NCBI GenBank assembly: GCA_017607445.1
Contig: JAEVHH010000002.1
Location: 4,765,501 to 4,829,500 of the forward strand
Reading direction: 5' to 3'
DNA from: Histoplasma ohiense
Lineage: Eukaryota > Ascomycota > Eurotiomycetes > Onygenales > Ajellomycetaceae
Length of the DNA: 64,000 nt
Notes under the pieces: model-generated
What the model saw: only the letters and a program-made list of their open reading frames with translations
Databases searched by the model: none
Told to the model about the DNA's origin: nothing
In this document: one piece after another, positions 47,250 through 61,306 of the stretch
Numbering within the stretch: position 1 is the stretch's first letter
Layout: each line of letters begins with the position of its first letter
Made by a program: the position numbers and the translations under genes

Positions 47250-49225
47250 ATGGAGTTCTCAACACCCTCTCATCCACTCAAGAACATCAACACAGTCTAC
47301 ATCAGATCACTGAAATCAGAGTCATCAGCCAATTTTATTACTGAAAAGACTGATAAAAGACAGAGAAAGACTGTTACAATGTCTTCTTCAGTTCTCAAAG
47401 AAATCAGTGACAGCATTCTCATAATCATCTCTCAGCTACAAAAGTAGTTTGAGAAGACTCAATAGCAACAGAATCTGCAGTAGAAGACTCTCATCAGATT
47501 GATAAAGACTCTGAACAGCTGAGTTGAAAAGAAGAAACAGTCAGTCAATCAGAACTTTGTCTGAATTTTCTGTGAAAAATTCATCATATATATGACAGCA
47601 GATCTGAATGCAGCATCAACTCTGAAAGAAAGTACTGCTCTGAATACTCATTCACAGTCAAATTCAACAAAGACAACTGTAAGAAAGCTGATTATCTGAA
47701 TGAGTATTGCACAGAAGAGAAAAAATTCTGCTCTCTCTGAAGCTATCTCTATCAAAACTGCAACTTTCTCAGCTGACAGAGCTAGTGAAGTCAGTCTGCA
47801 GCTCAAGAACATCAGTCAGTCAAGAAATCTCACAGAGAATACAAAGCAGCAGAAGAACTCACAAATTCTTATCACTCTTCAATCAGAGAAACAGATTACT
47901 CAGCTGCAGTCATATACTGTGCAGCAGATGATCATTGCAAACATTCAAGAGATGAGAGATATAGCTAATATACTGAAGATGAAGCTCATCAGAATAGATT
48001 GAGCAATCACATTAAGTAATAGAGATATACACAATACTCTGATCACTGAAAAGACAGTGACTACTCTCTGTGAAGTTCTTGACATCATGAAGATTCAGCT
48101 ATCAGAGTGATGATACAATTATACTGTCTCAGAAGTCTCAGAATTCATTCAGAACTGAAAAGAGACAAAAATCCTCACAGACAAAATGATTGAGAGAGAG
48201 ATTCTGACTCAGATAAAAATAAAATCAATGAGCTGTCAACTCTCACAATATGAAGTGAATTTTAAAACAAAGAAGATTACATGAATTGTCTTCTTTCTCA
48301 TCTCAGTAAAAGACTTCTCACTCTTCAATATCAGTGAGAGGGTCAGACTCATTGAGAAAAGATCACTGACAGTGAGATATGATTCAGAATGTCAGAGATA
48401 CTGTCATTCATCAAAGTGTATATGATTGATGAGATGCTTCAACTGCAGCAAACTCACAAGTCAGCACAAAAGATCAATAAATGTGAAGTGCAAGAGAGCA
48501 TCACAGTGTGTCAACTACTGTCAATTCTACTCAGCTGAGCATCAGCACTACTCTGTCATACTCAGATATATGAATAGCATTCTCAGATATCTAACTCAAA
48601 AGAAGCTAGCAGCTGTCTACTGTTTTGACAACAGATGCTACAGAGATGCTCAGAAGTGATAATCACTGTCAGCACAGTCAACATCAATGATTACAGTGAT
48701 GATATCTACATCATTCACTTAATCAACTCAATCAACACAGCTCACTGAGCTAGCATCTCACAAGTAGATAACTATTCAGAGCTTCATCAGTGAAGAGAAC
48801 ATTATCTGACAGATGATTCACATCAGACAACACTCAGCTCACACAGCAGAGTGACAGTATAGTCAAGCAATCAAAAAGCAGTCTAGTCTCAGCATGCAGA
48901 CAACAGATCTGAAATTCTTCAATCTCATCTCACAGATAAACTTTAACAGCAGTTCATTAAATAATTTTTTATACTAAAACATCAACATCAGCAATGCAGC
49001 TGACACTGCAGAAACAATCAACAGAAAAATTGTTCTCTGCAGATCTTTTGAGCAAATACAGTCAGAGCAGCTCTCTGTTACACAGCAGCTCTACAGCTTG
49101 CTTTCAAACAGAACTGTGAAATGATCTGTATACAGAAATCTTACACACACTCTGATATCAAGACTTCTAATCACTCAGTATATGAGTGTTTTGCACTTAT
49201 AGACTGCTGAGATGACACTAATCTG
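47250..49225 (+). pseudogene. L1 ORF1 (nucleic-acid-binding protein), decayed
   Basis: ATG at 47250. Basic N-terminus, long helical Gln/Lys-rich middle (47,700-48,150), then Cys/His knuckles at 48,425-48,560 (C-x2-C followed by C-x2-C ... H). The register stays meaningful past the TGA/TAA at 48,657-48,662, where L2 keeps CAA for TAA, so the protein may extend to about 49,225. Binds LINE RNA in the family. Confidence 0.75.
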
Positions 49226-49239
49226 AAGCAGTAAGAGAA

Positions 49240-52200
49240 GAAGAGACCTCAGATTATGATATACATACACAAAAGTTCAAAAATAAAAACACAGTAATAT
49301 CAATCTGTGCAAAACAGAGATCTGCTGTGAATCAGTGTCAATGACTGTCACATTCTCAATGTATACAGACAGTCTGAGATAGATACAATTATAAACTATC
49401 TGATCAATTTGAGTTCATCAGTCTGCTGTCTAGTAGATGAGAATTTCAATGTATAATATAATATCTTTGAATCAGAGACAGCAAATCTGCACTGAGAAGA
49501 GGAGCTTATTCAGTGAGTCAGTGAACACAGAATAAACTTTGTGAAAGAGATAGATATTTCAACTTATATAGCAGATTATATGATTGATCTCATCTTCTTC
49601 AATATGATCTTTGCTTTCATTTCAGTGTGTCAAGATTTACACTGCAGCTCAGATCATCAGTCTATAATTACTATACTGCTGACAACATCTCAGACACAGC
49701 AGAGCAGAGCTCAGATCAAGATCACAGACTTTCAGCTGAAGCTCTTTGCAGATTTTATCAGAGATTTCATGATGAATATATTTTACTCAGATAGAGTTGA
49801 GAATACAGTATAGCTTGATGATCTGATCTGATGCTTCATTCAGAATCTTCTGACTGCAGCTCAGACAGTCAGCAAATCAGTACAACAAAAGCAGACTACA
49901 GCTCTCTGATAAACAGCAGACTGTCAAAAAGCATATCAAGAGTTCATCACTCATCAGACAGAGACTGCAAAGCACTGATTCAAAAACACAGTGTGCAAGA
50001 TCAAGTGTGCATACTGAAGACAGATGATTAATAAAATCAGAGATAACAGAGATCTGTATCAGATGATAGTATAACATGAACTGAAACTCAACCTCAGAGC
50101 ACCCTCTCTGATGATTGAAGATCAAATCATAGAAGAAACAGTCATCAAAGTTAAAACACTTCAACAAGTTATTCTGAAGTGATACAACTCAGTCAATGAT
50201 CTGAAATACAATTCATTGAATGATAAGCATTGAAGTGGCATGAGAAACCTGCTCTGAGATCTCTGAATTGAAATAAAGAAGATAGAGCACAACATCATTG
50301 AAGTACAGAGTATCTCTTCAGACACAGATGAAATCACAGTACAGCTGCTCAAGATATACTGACAGTATATATCTCTCTTTGTACAGCAGTTATACAACTG
50401 CTGTCTCTGACTCTGTCACTTCTCACAAATCTGAAAGCTGACAGAGATGACAATGATACTTAAGATAGATAAGAGAGATAGAAACTCAGTCTGCTTCTGA
50501 AAACTTATTGCTCTTCTTTCAGTAATCTTCAAGAAGCTGAAACATATTATTGCAAGATGACTGACATATACAGCACTCATTCATGATATAGTCAGCTTGC
50601 AGTATGAAGAGATGCTGCTCAGACAATCAGCAATGAATTTGATAGCTGCTTTCATTCATAAGATGAAGATAGTCTTCACACAAAACAAGAAGATATTCAT
50701 GATCACAATGAATATACAGAATGTCTTTGATGCTGTGCTGCACAGACAGCTACTTCAGTGAATGACACAACAGAGATGATCACACAAGCTGCTACAACTC
50801 ATTGACAGCTTTCTCACTGAACACAGAACTCAGATTCAGCTGAAGAGAATCATTACAGCAGTATATCAAATGCAATGTGATATATTACAGAGATCTTTTC
50901 TGTCATCAATACTGTTTCTTCTATATCTGACAGAGCTGCTGTGACAGAATCTGAAATTGTGCTTTGACTATACAGATGATCTGAATATTTGACAGACTAC
51001 ACACTTATTTGACAGCAATGCTACTCTTCTCAGTCATAATATACAGAGTATTTTGAGATGAGAGAAGACAAACAAAATGATCTTTGCATCAGAAAAATTT
51101 GAGATGATTCATCTCATAAGAAAGCAATACAATGAAGCATCATCAGTAATTGTGTCAGAGAATCTGATCATACACTCTGTCACTATCTCAGCTGAACAGA
51201 AGTCAGTACTTCACTGACTGAGTATACACTTTAACAGAAGACTCATCTGAAGATTATATATTTCTGTCTGAGTAAAGAAGACAAGAGCTGTGACTCAGCA
51301 CATCTGAAATCTAGAGAAGATCAGAGATGAGCTTTCAGCAGATGCTCTGCAGAAGACAGTCACTATCTATATAATTCTCTCACTGTTCTATAGCACAGAG
51401 ATCTGATACAACAGTTACACACAGTCAGCAAAACACACAGACAGAAGTGAGAAGATCAGCTTTCATCTGAAATAATATATGAAGACAGTTGAGAAGATGC
51501 TTATTATAGCAGTCAGAGAAGTTCTTTCAGTTTTTCATATAATATTCATTGCAACTCTATATCAAGATGCTGAGCTTTCATCAGCAATAATAGCTCTGAA
51601 GAAGATCAAAATGCATTTCACAACAAGACTTCAGATGATGAATGAGAGATATTCACTGACTTCATAAATAGCTTCTTCAATGATCACACATGAAAGAGAG
51701 GCTGAAACTCAGCAGTATTCAAAGATCAAGATTCAGAGGTTGAAGATGCTGCTGTCTGCAGTCAATAGATTCACACTTATCATTCCACACTACTCAGAGA
51801 AATGTGGAACAGATTTCACAGAGAGTGTAGACAAAAAGAATACTGTTCAGACATTCAAGAAATGATGAAAAAGTCAATCTTCAACAGATCTATATATTTT
51901 CTCAGATGAATCAGAACAGATTTTTGACAACAGCAGACAGATTGACTATAGCTTTATAGTCTATCAGAGAAATAAACAGCTGATCAGCTTCTCAGCTGCA
52001 CTGAGCTCTATATTACATATCTTTGACACTGAGACAGTTGATGTCTGCTGTGTATTAGAGTGTGCAGTGAAGCTTCTATTCTGTGTCACAGATGACAGTA
52101 TCAATTCTCAGATCTGACTCTGTTTTGATAATATCTCAGTCATCTAAAATATACAGAGCAGTGTGATGACTTTCTCAAACTAAGTCTACAGCTGCTGTCA

Positions 52201-52840
52201 CAAACTTCTTAGACAATATAGTGTGGATTTGAAATGAGTCTCTGAGTATATGAGAATAGAGAACAATGAGAAAGTAAACTGTCTAGCTAAATAGACAGTC
52301 TCATCTACTGCAGTCTCAGTCTATGAACTCAAGATCATACTCACAGTCAGTGAAATTCATACAGTGATCAAACAGCTCAGTCAAGAGACAGAGTGAGAGT
52401 GATGAAACAGAGTCTATAAAAAGCTCTCTGACTGATATCAGAGCTGAAGATTCAGCAGATTGACTGTGAAATATTAAATGAAGACTTCTTCAGAGCTCAT
52501 CATATCACAGTATATTCTTCATCACTGACTCATACTTCACTTCTCTCATGAAGACTTTTTCTGATATTATAGATGCTTTCAGCATGCAGATGCAAGGCTC
52601 ATCTGTGTCTGTGAATACAACAAAAGCTCAGAACATTTGATACTCTGTCAATATTCACAGAAACACTTCTCTCACTGACTCAAAAAATCAGCAGCACAGT
52701 CACACAACTGAGTGACAGCTGTTGTCTATCTAGAGTCTCTGATCTCTACAGACTTTGTAGAACTGCTTGGCCACACACAGTTCTACATATAGTACTGTAT
52801 AAAATAACACAGCTGTTTGAGCACACATCATCTGACAGCT
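49240..52840 (+). pseudogene. L1 ORF2: endonuclease, RT, RNase H
   Basis: Endonuclease (EEP fold): NVYRQ block about 49,355, ENFN (GDFN-type) about 49,440, and SSDHQSIIT (the SDH motif) about 49,653. RT: IQNVFDAV near 50,725, SFLSSILFLLYLTELL near 50,900, YTDD (for YADD) near 50,965. RNase H: FSDES near 51,897 with further motifs to 52,150. C-terminal Cys/His motif with C-x-C ... H ... C about 52,570-52,660. Many TGA stops. Reverse-transcribes the element at a nicked target. Confidence 0.85.
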
Positions 52841-52859
52841 CCTCACAGCAGTTCCAAGC

Positions 52860-53135
52860 CTATACAGACAGTACAGATAGCACAATATTCAGTACAACTG
52901 ATTCAATCAGTACAATAAATTCAACTGATGCAATCAGTACAAACAGTACAATCAGTTCAATTGATACAATCAACTCAATCAGTTCAATCAATACAAATGA
53001 TACAATCAATTCAACTGATTCAATCAGTACAATCAATTCAACTGATTCAATCAATACAAACAGTACAATTGATACAATTGATACAATTGATTCAATCAGT
53101 TCAATTGATTCAACTGATGCAAATGGTTAAATCAG
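52860..53135 (+). repeat. L1 3' UTR minisatellite
   Basis: Tandem caatcagtacaattgat-like units, reverse of the block at 19,258-19,525. Frames over it are by-products. Confidence 0.88.
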
Positions 53136-53813
53136 TATAATGAGCTTATCTATTTCAACTAGCTGTGATGTAATCAGTACAGTCTATATACTGACTCAGT
53201 CAATATGCTTTCAGCTGCAGATATGCACTCTTCTTCTCTTTTCTCACTACTCTCTCTATTTTTCTTCACTTCTTTTCCCTCACAATCTTCTTCAGTGCTC
53301 TCTTCTCTCTCTTTCTCTGAGTTTGTGCTGAGTCACATAACTGCAAGATGTCACAGAGAGCACAGTCTTTTCTTCACTCTTCTCTTTATTTTTCTTTTCA
53401 GAACATTTATTTTTTCTCTTTTCTTTTGTCTATCTCATCTGTTTTTTCTCTGCTGTTAGAAGCACAGACAGTTCTCAGATCAACTGAGAGAGTTATTCCT
53501 CTTCATTCACTGTAAAACCTTTCAGACACAGCAGTGGCAGTTTCTCTTGAGAATCACACTATAGTCTCATCATGAATGATCATATATCAGATCAGAAGTG
53601 GATGTGCAGCTCAGTAAAATCCTTTTCAATGAGCTGAGTCTTTTCAAGAGTTGCTATCTGAATTCTGTTTTCTTTCTCTCTGTGTATATAGAAATCTCTT
53701 CAGTGTAGCACATCTTCATACCCTTCAGAAGGCTTCTGAAACACAGATGCTGCTCATGTTTTTTCTGAAATGTTAAATCAATATAAACAAACAAACAAAC
53801 CACAGCATATTCA

Positions 53814-55291
53814 AAATTACATCATATCTGCTAATGTTGACTTCTTTGAAATGGTGGAATTCTTCTCAGAGAATATGTTCATCATTGATAATCTTCATTG
53901 CAGTTCTTTGTTGTTTATATGATTTAATCTTATGATTATCAACTGCTTCCACTACTTTTGATTTACCTTCTGCCTTCGAGAAATATTTTGATGCTCAGAT
54001 GTGGGACACAAAGTTCATATTCACATCAGAATCCACTAGCATCCACATCATCGACCATTTCACTTCTGTCAGCATTCATATATTCATCATCAATAATCAT
54101 TTATCTTGCAGTCTAGTTGTTTGTATTTCCAATGCAGCAGCTGCTTCTACAATTGAAACTGTTGATTTTTTACTTGTCAAACTTAGTTGTGCTTTTCAGA
54201 GTGTAATATTCAACAATTATTTGCAATATAACTCTTCTTATGACAGTGAGAACACTTCTTTATTCAGTTATATTTATTTTTTTTGATTTGTTCAGTTGAA
54301 TCTGTTTATTTCTCTTGTTTTCTCTTGTTCTGACAGTTGCTAGATTTATCAGAATGATACTGATTCTCTACAAATATCACAGATCTTTCTTTGCAAATAG
54401 CATGTTGTTGATCTGATATATTTTTCTCAAGAGTCTGTAGAGTTTGAAACAACTTTTTGTAGTTCTGAGGCTCTTGATTTCAATGATCAAGTTCTGTGTG
54501 TAATATCTTTAATGTTTTACTACACAGATTATCCATTCTTTGTTCTTCACTATATGAGAGTAAGTAGTATTTTCAGTCTTTAAGATATTTAGAGAAATTG
54601 TGTATCAATTGTCATTTTTGTTGCTTTGCATTTTGAAACTTTTGACTCATCAATCAGCACTGATTCTGTGGATTGTTAATTTGCATTTCTAGATGTGATA
54701 GCATATTGTCAAAAGTCAATGATGTTGCTTCTTCATGTCTCTTATACAATGATACAAAATTCAATCATTTCTGCTTAACATGAATGTTAAGATAGAGTTT
54801 AGCATCATTTATCTTGTATTTCTTCTTTCAATAATATCAGCAGTGATGTGTAAAGAGAGTCAATATGTGATTTTTATAGTTCTTGAATTCTAACATATTT
54901 TTTCCTTGATAATAGTCCTTAATCTCTAATCTCAGTGGTGTTTCATTATCATCATTCATATCATTCACAGATTGATTTTGCAGTGATTCTGTGATGATAT
55001 TTTGAGTTAATTGAGACTCAATGAGAGTATCTTCATGAATCTGCACTTTCAACTTGTTGAGTCACTGTTGTGCATGCAGAATAGCTAATTGCTGCTCTCA
55101 TTCATGAATTTGATCATTCAACTGTTGCAAACACGCATTGTGATCATTGAAGATGATAGAGGATTCAGATTGATTTTCAAGAAATCTTGTGTGTGTTGAG
55201 ATCATCTTGTGTGTTTTAACTAACATTGCATGCTTTATTGTAGATGTGCATAACAACAAACCACTCAAATAGAGTTATGAGCAATTAGAAT
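53814..55291 (-). pseudogene. A3 gag and protease region (decayed)
   Basis: Read right to left this matches A1 7395-8905. The N-terminal frame starts near 55,228. An open stretch at 55,052-54,837 corresponds to A1 7,660-7,880. The CCHC region lies near 54,200-54,260. The frame 53,999-54,286 on the plus strand is a shadow. Confidence 0.7.
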
Positions 55292-55562
55292 TGTAAGAGA
55301 TGGTTGTAGATATAATTATGAGAGTAGTGTGAAGTACACATATAGAATGTTAAGAAGATAACAATCTCTATTATTCAAAGCTAATCACTGATCTTCTAAT
55401 ATCTACAGATATCAGTGAGCATTATATAGATGACCACCACACACTACAGCTGTCTATAATACTGTATATTATATCTCTTCTCATTAATTCTGATGTGTTC
55501 TGTGTTCTTCTATCGCCATATAGCTATTTTCTAATATAGATATCTTCATTGTGTCTATTACA
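55292..55562 (-). repeat. A3 5' LTR
   Basis: 271 bp; followed on its right by TSD gagta at 55563-55567. Confidence 0.93.
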
Positions 55563-55567
55563 GAGTA

Positions 55568-57680
55568 TCTGCTGAGAGCTCATCTCTGATCTTCTCTAAA
55601 CTTCAGATGTGCTGAGTCACAGCTCTTGTCTTCTTTACTTAGATAGAGATATATAATTTTCAGATGAGTCTTCTGTTAAAGTATACACTCAGTCAACAAA
55701 GTACTGACTTCTGTTCAGCTGAGATAGTGACAGAGTGTATGATCAGATTCTCTGATACAATTATTGATAATACTTCATTGTATTGCTTTCTTATGAGATG
55801 AATTATTTCAAGTTTCTCTGATGCAAAGATCATTTTGTTTGTCTCTTCTCATTTCAGAATACTCTGTATATCATAACTGAGAAGAGTAGTATTATTGTTA
55901 AATAAATATATAGCTCATCAAATGTTCAGATCATCTGTATAGTCAAAGTATAATTTCAGATTCTGTCACAGCAGCTCTGTCAGATACAGAAGAAACAGTA
56001 TTGATAATAGAGAAAATTTTTGTGATATACTATATTGCATCTGATATACTGCTGTGATGATCTTCTTCAGCTGAATCTGAGCTCTGTATTCAGTGAGAAA
56101 GTTGTCAATAAGTTGTAGCAGCTTATACAGCTATCTCTGTTGTGTCATCTACTGAAGCAGCTGTCTGTACAACACTGCATCAAAGACACTCTGCATATTC
56201 ATTGTGATTATAAATATCTTTTTGTTTTGTGTGAAGGCTGTTTTCATTTTATAAATGAAAGCAGCTATCAGATTCATTGCAGATTGTCTGAGCAGTGTCT
56301 CTTTATACTATAAACTGACTACACTATGAATGAATGCTGTGTACATCAGTCACTTTGTAACAATGTATTTCAGTCTTTTGAAAATTACTGAGAGAAAAGT
56401 AATGAGTCTTCAGAAGTGAACTGAACTTCTGTTTCTTTTATTTATTTTGAATATCATTATTATCTCTGTTAATTTTCAGATTTGTGGGAAGTGGCAGAGC
56501 TGAAGACAGCAGTTGTATAGCTGCTGTACAAAGAGAGATATATACTGTCAGTATATTTTGAGCAGTCATACTGTGATTTCATCTATATCTGAAGAGATAC
56601 TCTGTACTTCAATGATATTGTACTCTATCTTCTTCATCTCAATCTGAGGATTTCAGAGTAGGTTTCTCATGTCACTTCAGTGCTCATTATTCAATGAATT
56701 GTATTTCAGATCATCAGCTGAGTTGTATTATTTCAGAATAATTTATCAAAATATTTCAGCTTTGACAGCTGTCTCTTCTATAATCTGATTCTCAATCATC
56801 AGAGAAAATGCTCTGAGATTGAGTTTCAGCTTATATTATACTATCACTCAGTACAGATCTCTGTCATTTCTGATTTCATTGATTATCTATTTTCAGTATG
56901 TATATTTGATCTTGTGCACTATATTCTTGAACTGATGTTTTGCAATCTCTATCTGATGAATGATGAGCTTTTGATGCATTCTTTGACAGTCTGTTGTTTA
57001 TCAGAGAGCTGTAGTCTGTCTCTATTACACTGATTTATTGACTGTCTGAGCTGCAGTCAGAAAATTCTGAGTGAAGTGTTGAATCAAATCATCAAACTGT
57101 GTCATATTCTCAACTCTATCTGAGTAAAATATATTCATTATAAAATCTCTGATAAAATCTGTAAAGAGTTTCAGCTGAGAGTTTGTGATTTTGATCTGAG
57201 CTCTGCTCTGCTGTGTCTGAAATGTTGTTAGTAGTATAGTAATTATAGACTGATGATCTGAGCTGCAGTGTAAATCTTGACACACTGAAGTGGAAGCAAA
57301 AGTCACATTGAAGAAGATGAAATCAATTATATAGTCTGCTGTATAAATTGAAACATCTATCTCTTTCACAAAATTTATTTTATATTCACTGATTCATTGA
57401 ATAAGCTTCTCTTCTCAGTGCAGATTCACTGTCTCTGATTCAAAATCATCATATTATACATTGAAATTCTCATCTATCAGACAGCAGACTGATGAATTCA
57501 AATTGATTAGATAATTCATAATTGTATCTATCTCAGACTGTCTGTACACATTGAGAATGTGATAGTCATTGACACTGACTTACAGCAGATCTCTGTTTTG
57601 CACAGATCAGTGTTGCTGTGCTTTTATTTTTGAACTCTTATATATATATATCATAATTCAGAGTCTTTTCTCCTCTCACT
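55568..57680 (-). pseudogene. LINE L2 ORF2, N-terminal half (endonuclease, start of RT)
   Basis: The minus-strand open stretch 57,369-57,025 contains the SSDHQSIIT endonuclease motif, parallel to L1 49,653. RT follows to 55,568, where A3 is inserted; the rest is at 21,052-19,600. Confidence 0.8.
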
Positions 57681-57699
57681 GTTCTAGATTAGTGTCATT

Positions 57700-59666
57700 T
57701 CAGCAGTCTATAAATACAAAGCACTCATATGCTGAGTGATTAGAAGTCTTGATGTCAGAGTGTATGTAAGACTTCTGTATACAGATCACTTCACAGCTCT
57801 GCTTGAAAGCAAGCTGTAGAGCTGCTATATAACAGAGAATTGCTCTGACTGTATTTACTCAGAAAATTTGTAGAGAATGATTTTTCTACTGATTGTTTCT
57901 GCAGTATCAGCTGCATTATTGATGTTGATATTCTAGTATAAAAAATCACTTAATGAGCTGCTGTCAAAATTTATCTATAAAATGAGATTGAAGAGTTTCA
58001 GATCTGTTGTCTATATACTGAGATTAAACTGTTTTTTGACTGTTTGACTATATTGCTGCTTTGCTGTGTGAACTGAGTATTGTCTGATATGAGTCATCTG
58101 TCAGATAACATTCTCTTCACTGATGAAGCTCTGAGTAGTCATCTGCTTGTGAAGTGCTAGCTCAGTGAGCTGTGTTGACTGAGTTGATTGAATAAATAAT
58201 ATAGATATCATTACTGTGATCATTGATGCTGACTGTGCTGACAGTGATTGTCATTTCTGAGCATTTCTGTGATATCTGTTGTCAAGACAGCAGACAGCTG
58301 CTAGCTTTTTTTGAGTTAGACATCTGAGAATGCTGTTCATACATCTGAGTGTGACAGAGCAATGCTGATGTTCAGCTGAATAGAGTTGATAGCAGTTGAC
58401 ACACTGTGATACTCTTTTGCACTTCATTTCTATTGACTTCTTATGCTGACTTATGAGCTCACTGCAGTTGGAGTATCTTGTCAGTTGTGTATACTTTGAT
58501 AAATGACAGTATCTCTGATATTCTGAGTCATATCTCACTGTCAGAGATCTTTTCTCAATGAATCTGATTCTCTCACTGATATTGAAGAGTGAGAAGTCTT
58601 TCACTGAGATGAGAAAAAAGACAATTTATATAATTTTCTTCATCTTAAAATTCACTTTATATTGTGAAGATTGACAGCTCATTGATTTTATCTTTATCTA
58701 AGTCAGAATCTCTTTTTCAATTATTTTATCTGTGAAGATTTTTACTTCTTCTCAGTTCTGAATAAATTCTGAGATCTCTGAAATAGTATAATTGTATCAC
58801 TGCTCTGATAGTTGAATATTTATGGTGTCAAAAACTTCATAGAGAGTAGTCATTGTCTTTTCAATAATCAGAGTATTGTGTATATCTCTGTTGCTTGATA
58901 TAATCACTCAATCTGTTCTGATGAGCTTCATTTTCAGCATATTAGCTATATTTTTTATTCTCTGAATATTTGCAATGATCATCTGCTGCACAGTATATGA
59001 CTGCAGCTGAGTGATCTGTTTCTCTGACTGAAGAGTGATGAGAATTTATGAGTTCTTCTGCTGTTTTATATTCTCTGTGAGACTTCTTGACTGATTGATG
59101 TTTTTAAGCTGCAGATCAGCTCCACTAGCTCTGTCAGCTGAGAAAGTTATAGTTTTGATAAAGATAATTTCAGAGAGAGCAGAGTTTTTTCTTTTCTGCA
59201 CAATACTCACTCAGATAATCAGCTTTTTTACAGTTGTCTTTGCTGAATTTGACTGTGAATAAATATCTGAAACAGTATTCTCTCTCAGAGTTGATGCTGC
59301 ACTCAAATCTGCTGTCATATATGCAATGAATCTTTCACAGAAGATTCAAACAAAGTTCTGATTGACTGATTATTTCTTCTTCTCAACTCAGCTGTTCAGA
59401 GTTTTTATCAATCTAATGAAAGTCTTCTGCTGCAGATTCTGTTGCTATTGAGTCTTCTCAAACTGCTTCTACAGTTGAGAGATGACTGTAAGAATGCTGT
59501 CATTGACTTCTTTGAGAACTGAAGAAAACATTGTAACAGTCTTTCTCTGTCTTTTATCAGTCTTTTCAGTAACAAAATTGATCAGTGACTCTGATTTCAG
59601 TGATCTGATGTAGACTGTGTTGATGTTCTTGAGTGGACAGAAAAATGTTGAGAGCTTCATGATCAC
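57700..59666 (-). pseudogene. LINE L2 ORF1, decayed
   Basis: Starts at ATG 59666 or the next in-frame ATG and includes an open stretch at 58,604-58,251 with the Cys/His knuckles (C-x2-C ... H ... C). L2 keeps CAA where L1 has TAA after the 58,251 TGA, supporting a longer ORF1. Confidence 0.75.
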
Positions 59667-59811
59667 TCAATCTGTGCAGTACACACATATAGAGTAATCA
59701 CAGAGAATGTGTGATGATATTGAATGAGTTGAAGAGTTAAAATTATATGAAAAACAGTTGGAAAAGTGGAAAATTCAAATGTATCTCTATATTTGTGAGT
59801 AGTTGTAAGGA

Positions 59812-60520
59812 TGAAATGACATCTGCAGAAGTCTTAATAGAATATCAATCTGATTTGAAAATTAATATCAGCAAATCATCACAATCAGTCACCATACATG
59901 CTGCTAGCTGTGTGAAACATATTGAGAAAACATGTCATAAGCTCATTGAGAATCTACAAAAAATGCAACAAACACAGAAAATCTATTATGATATAAAATA
60001 TAAACTTCAACAATTTAAAATAAATAACTATATCATACTAAATGCAAAAAACCTTCAATTGCTATATCTGATTTGCAAACTCAATCATAAATATATTGAA
60101 CTCTTCAAGATTCTGAATATCATCAGAAAATAAGTGTACAAACTAGAACTGTCATCTTTATATAGAAGCATTCATTCTGTATTTCATATATTTTTATTGA
60201 AGTCATACAATCACAGAAATGAAGCTCTATCAGAATCAGAATCAGAATTTGTTGACAGTGAAAAAGAATATCAAGTTGAAGAAATTCTTGAAAAACAACA
60301 ACAAAAAAACAAATCTCTGAAATATCTTATAAGATGAACAGATTGAGATTCTAGTGGTGATATATGAAAACTAGAAGAAAATATATTGAACACTCAGACA
60401 TTTGAAATCTTTCTCAAATAAGAAAATGAATGACAAATACAAAATCAACATACTTTCAAATGTCAAAAGCACAAACATCAAGTTGAAAGATGTCAGAAGT
60501 GCAAATCTTAAATTGAAAAA
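59812..60520 (+). pseudogene. B2 integrase C-terminus and chromodomain
   Basis: Resumes at EMTSAEVL after LINE L2 and matches B1 44,368-45,060. An open 106-codon stretch is followed by a chromodomain at 60,260-60,410 (KEYQVEEIL, KYLIR, TGA at the third-strand Trp). Confidence 0.8.
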
Positions 60521-61306
60521 CATTAGAAATGCAAATCTCACTCAAACTTCAATCAAATGCATTTTTTTAAAAGAATTTTATCAGAAAAAAGAGAAAAAGA
60601 AAATAGTAATCAAAGGAAAACACTCACAGATTTACAGAATTTTTCTGCAGAGATATAAACTTCACAATACTTCTGAATATTTGATTTCAATGCATATCAA
60701 AAATCAATGTTCTCAAATCTAGAAACACAATATTTGCACAGAATTCAACTGTTGTGTGTCATGTGATTAGAGTTAAATCTAGAGCAATATAACAAATGAA
60801 CAGCAAATGATGCTATATGAAAATGAGCTAGTGATGCATGTGACCACACTAATAATACCACTGACAAGAAACACCAGCAATAATATGTGATAAGCACTCA
60901 AGAAACAACTTACTTAAAATTGAAATAATCAAAAAAACTCATTTCAACAAAAAAGAGAAGAAGAAGAGAGAATCAACAATATAAAAATTTAAAAATTTTT
61001 TAATGAAAAACAGAAAATTGCAGCAGAAGAGCAAGAAGTTTGATGATGATCAAGTTAAAAAAGAAGAGAAATCTTCATGAAGAAAGAAATTCTTTTTGCT
61101 TCTCTGCATACAATCTCTAGCAATCAAAGAATCCATCAATTTCATCTCATTAAGAAATTGATAACAACACATATACAAGCTATCTAGAGGATGCGATTGA
61201 TACACTGCTATCAACAAGCAGCACTTACAATATGGGAATGCAATTATCTACTAGCAAGCAATCTATACAATCACTGAGAGCAGCTCTTATAAAAAAGAGA
61301 GACAAT

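Larger units (their letters stand above)
47069..53799 (+). mobile_element. LINE L1 (Tad-like), full length (~6.7 kb)
   Basis: Inserted in A3 with a 14-bp TSD: ccacagcatgttca at 47055-47068 and ccacagcatattca at 53800-53813; the single difference is a G/A change of the kind seen at decayed CpG. The element ends in (AAAC)n, ataaacaaacaaacaaac. Its first ~35 bp duplicate an internal ORF2 segment (49,318-49,355). ORF1 with zinc knuckles, ORF2 with endonuclease, RT, RNase H and C-terminal zinc motif, 3' UTR with minisatellite. Confidence 0.9.
21058..55562 (-). mobile_element. Family A chromovirus copy A3 (pieces)
   Basis: The pieces are 21058-26376, 47008-47068 and 53800-55562. The TSD gagta flanks it (21053-21057, 55563-55567) inside LINE L2 ORF2. 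B1 (TSD attca) and LINE L1 (14-bp TSD) were inserted next to each other in its protease region. Both 271-bp LTRs are complete (21058-21328, 55292-55562). Confidence 0.93.
18372..59811 (-). mobile_element. LINE L2 (Tad-like non-LTR retrotransposon), interrupted by A3
   Basis: The minus-strand element runs 59811-55568 (5' UTR, ORF1, first part of ORF2) and 21052-18372 (rest of ORF2, 3' UTR). TSD is tgaaatgacatctgc, 15 bp, on both sides. The 3' end carries an (AAAC)n tail, seen as tttgtttgtttg at 18372. A3 splits it inside ORF2 with TSD gagta (21053-21057, 55563-55567). Its 3' terminal ~260 bp are present twice. Confidence 0.9.

Noticed and set aside
53999..54286. 95-codon plus-strand ORF, with a relative at 8419-8706 (-)
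   Set aside because: Antisense shadow of gag/protease in both copies; no intron or start signals and no position match to the accessory genes.
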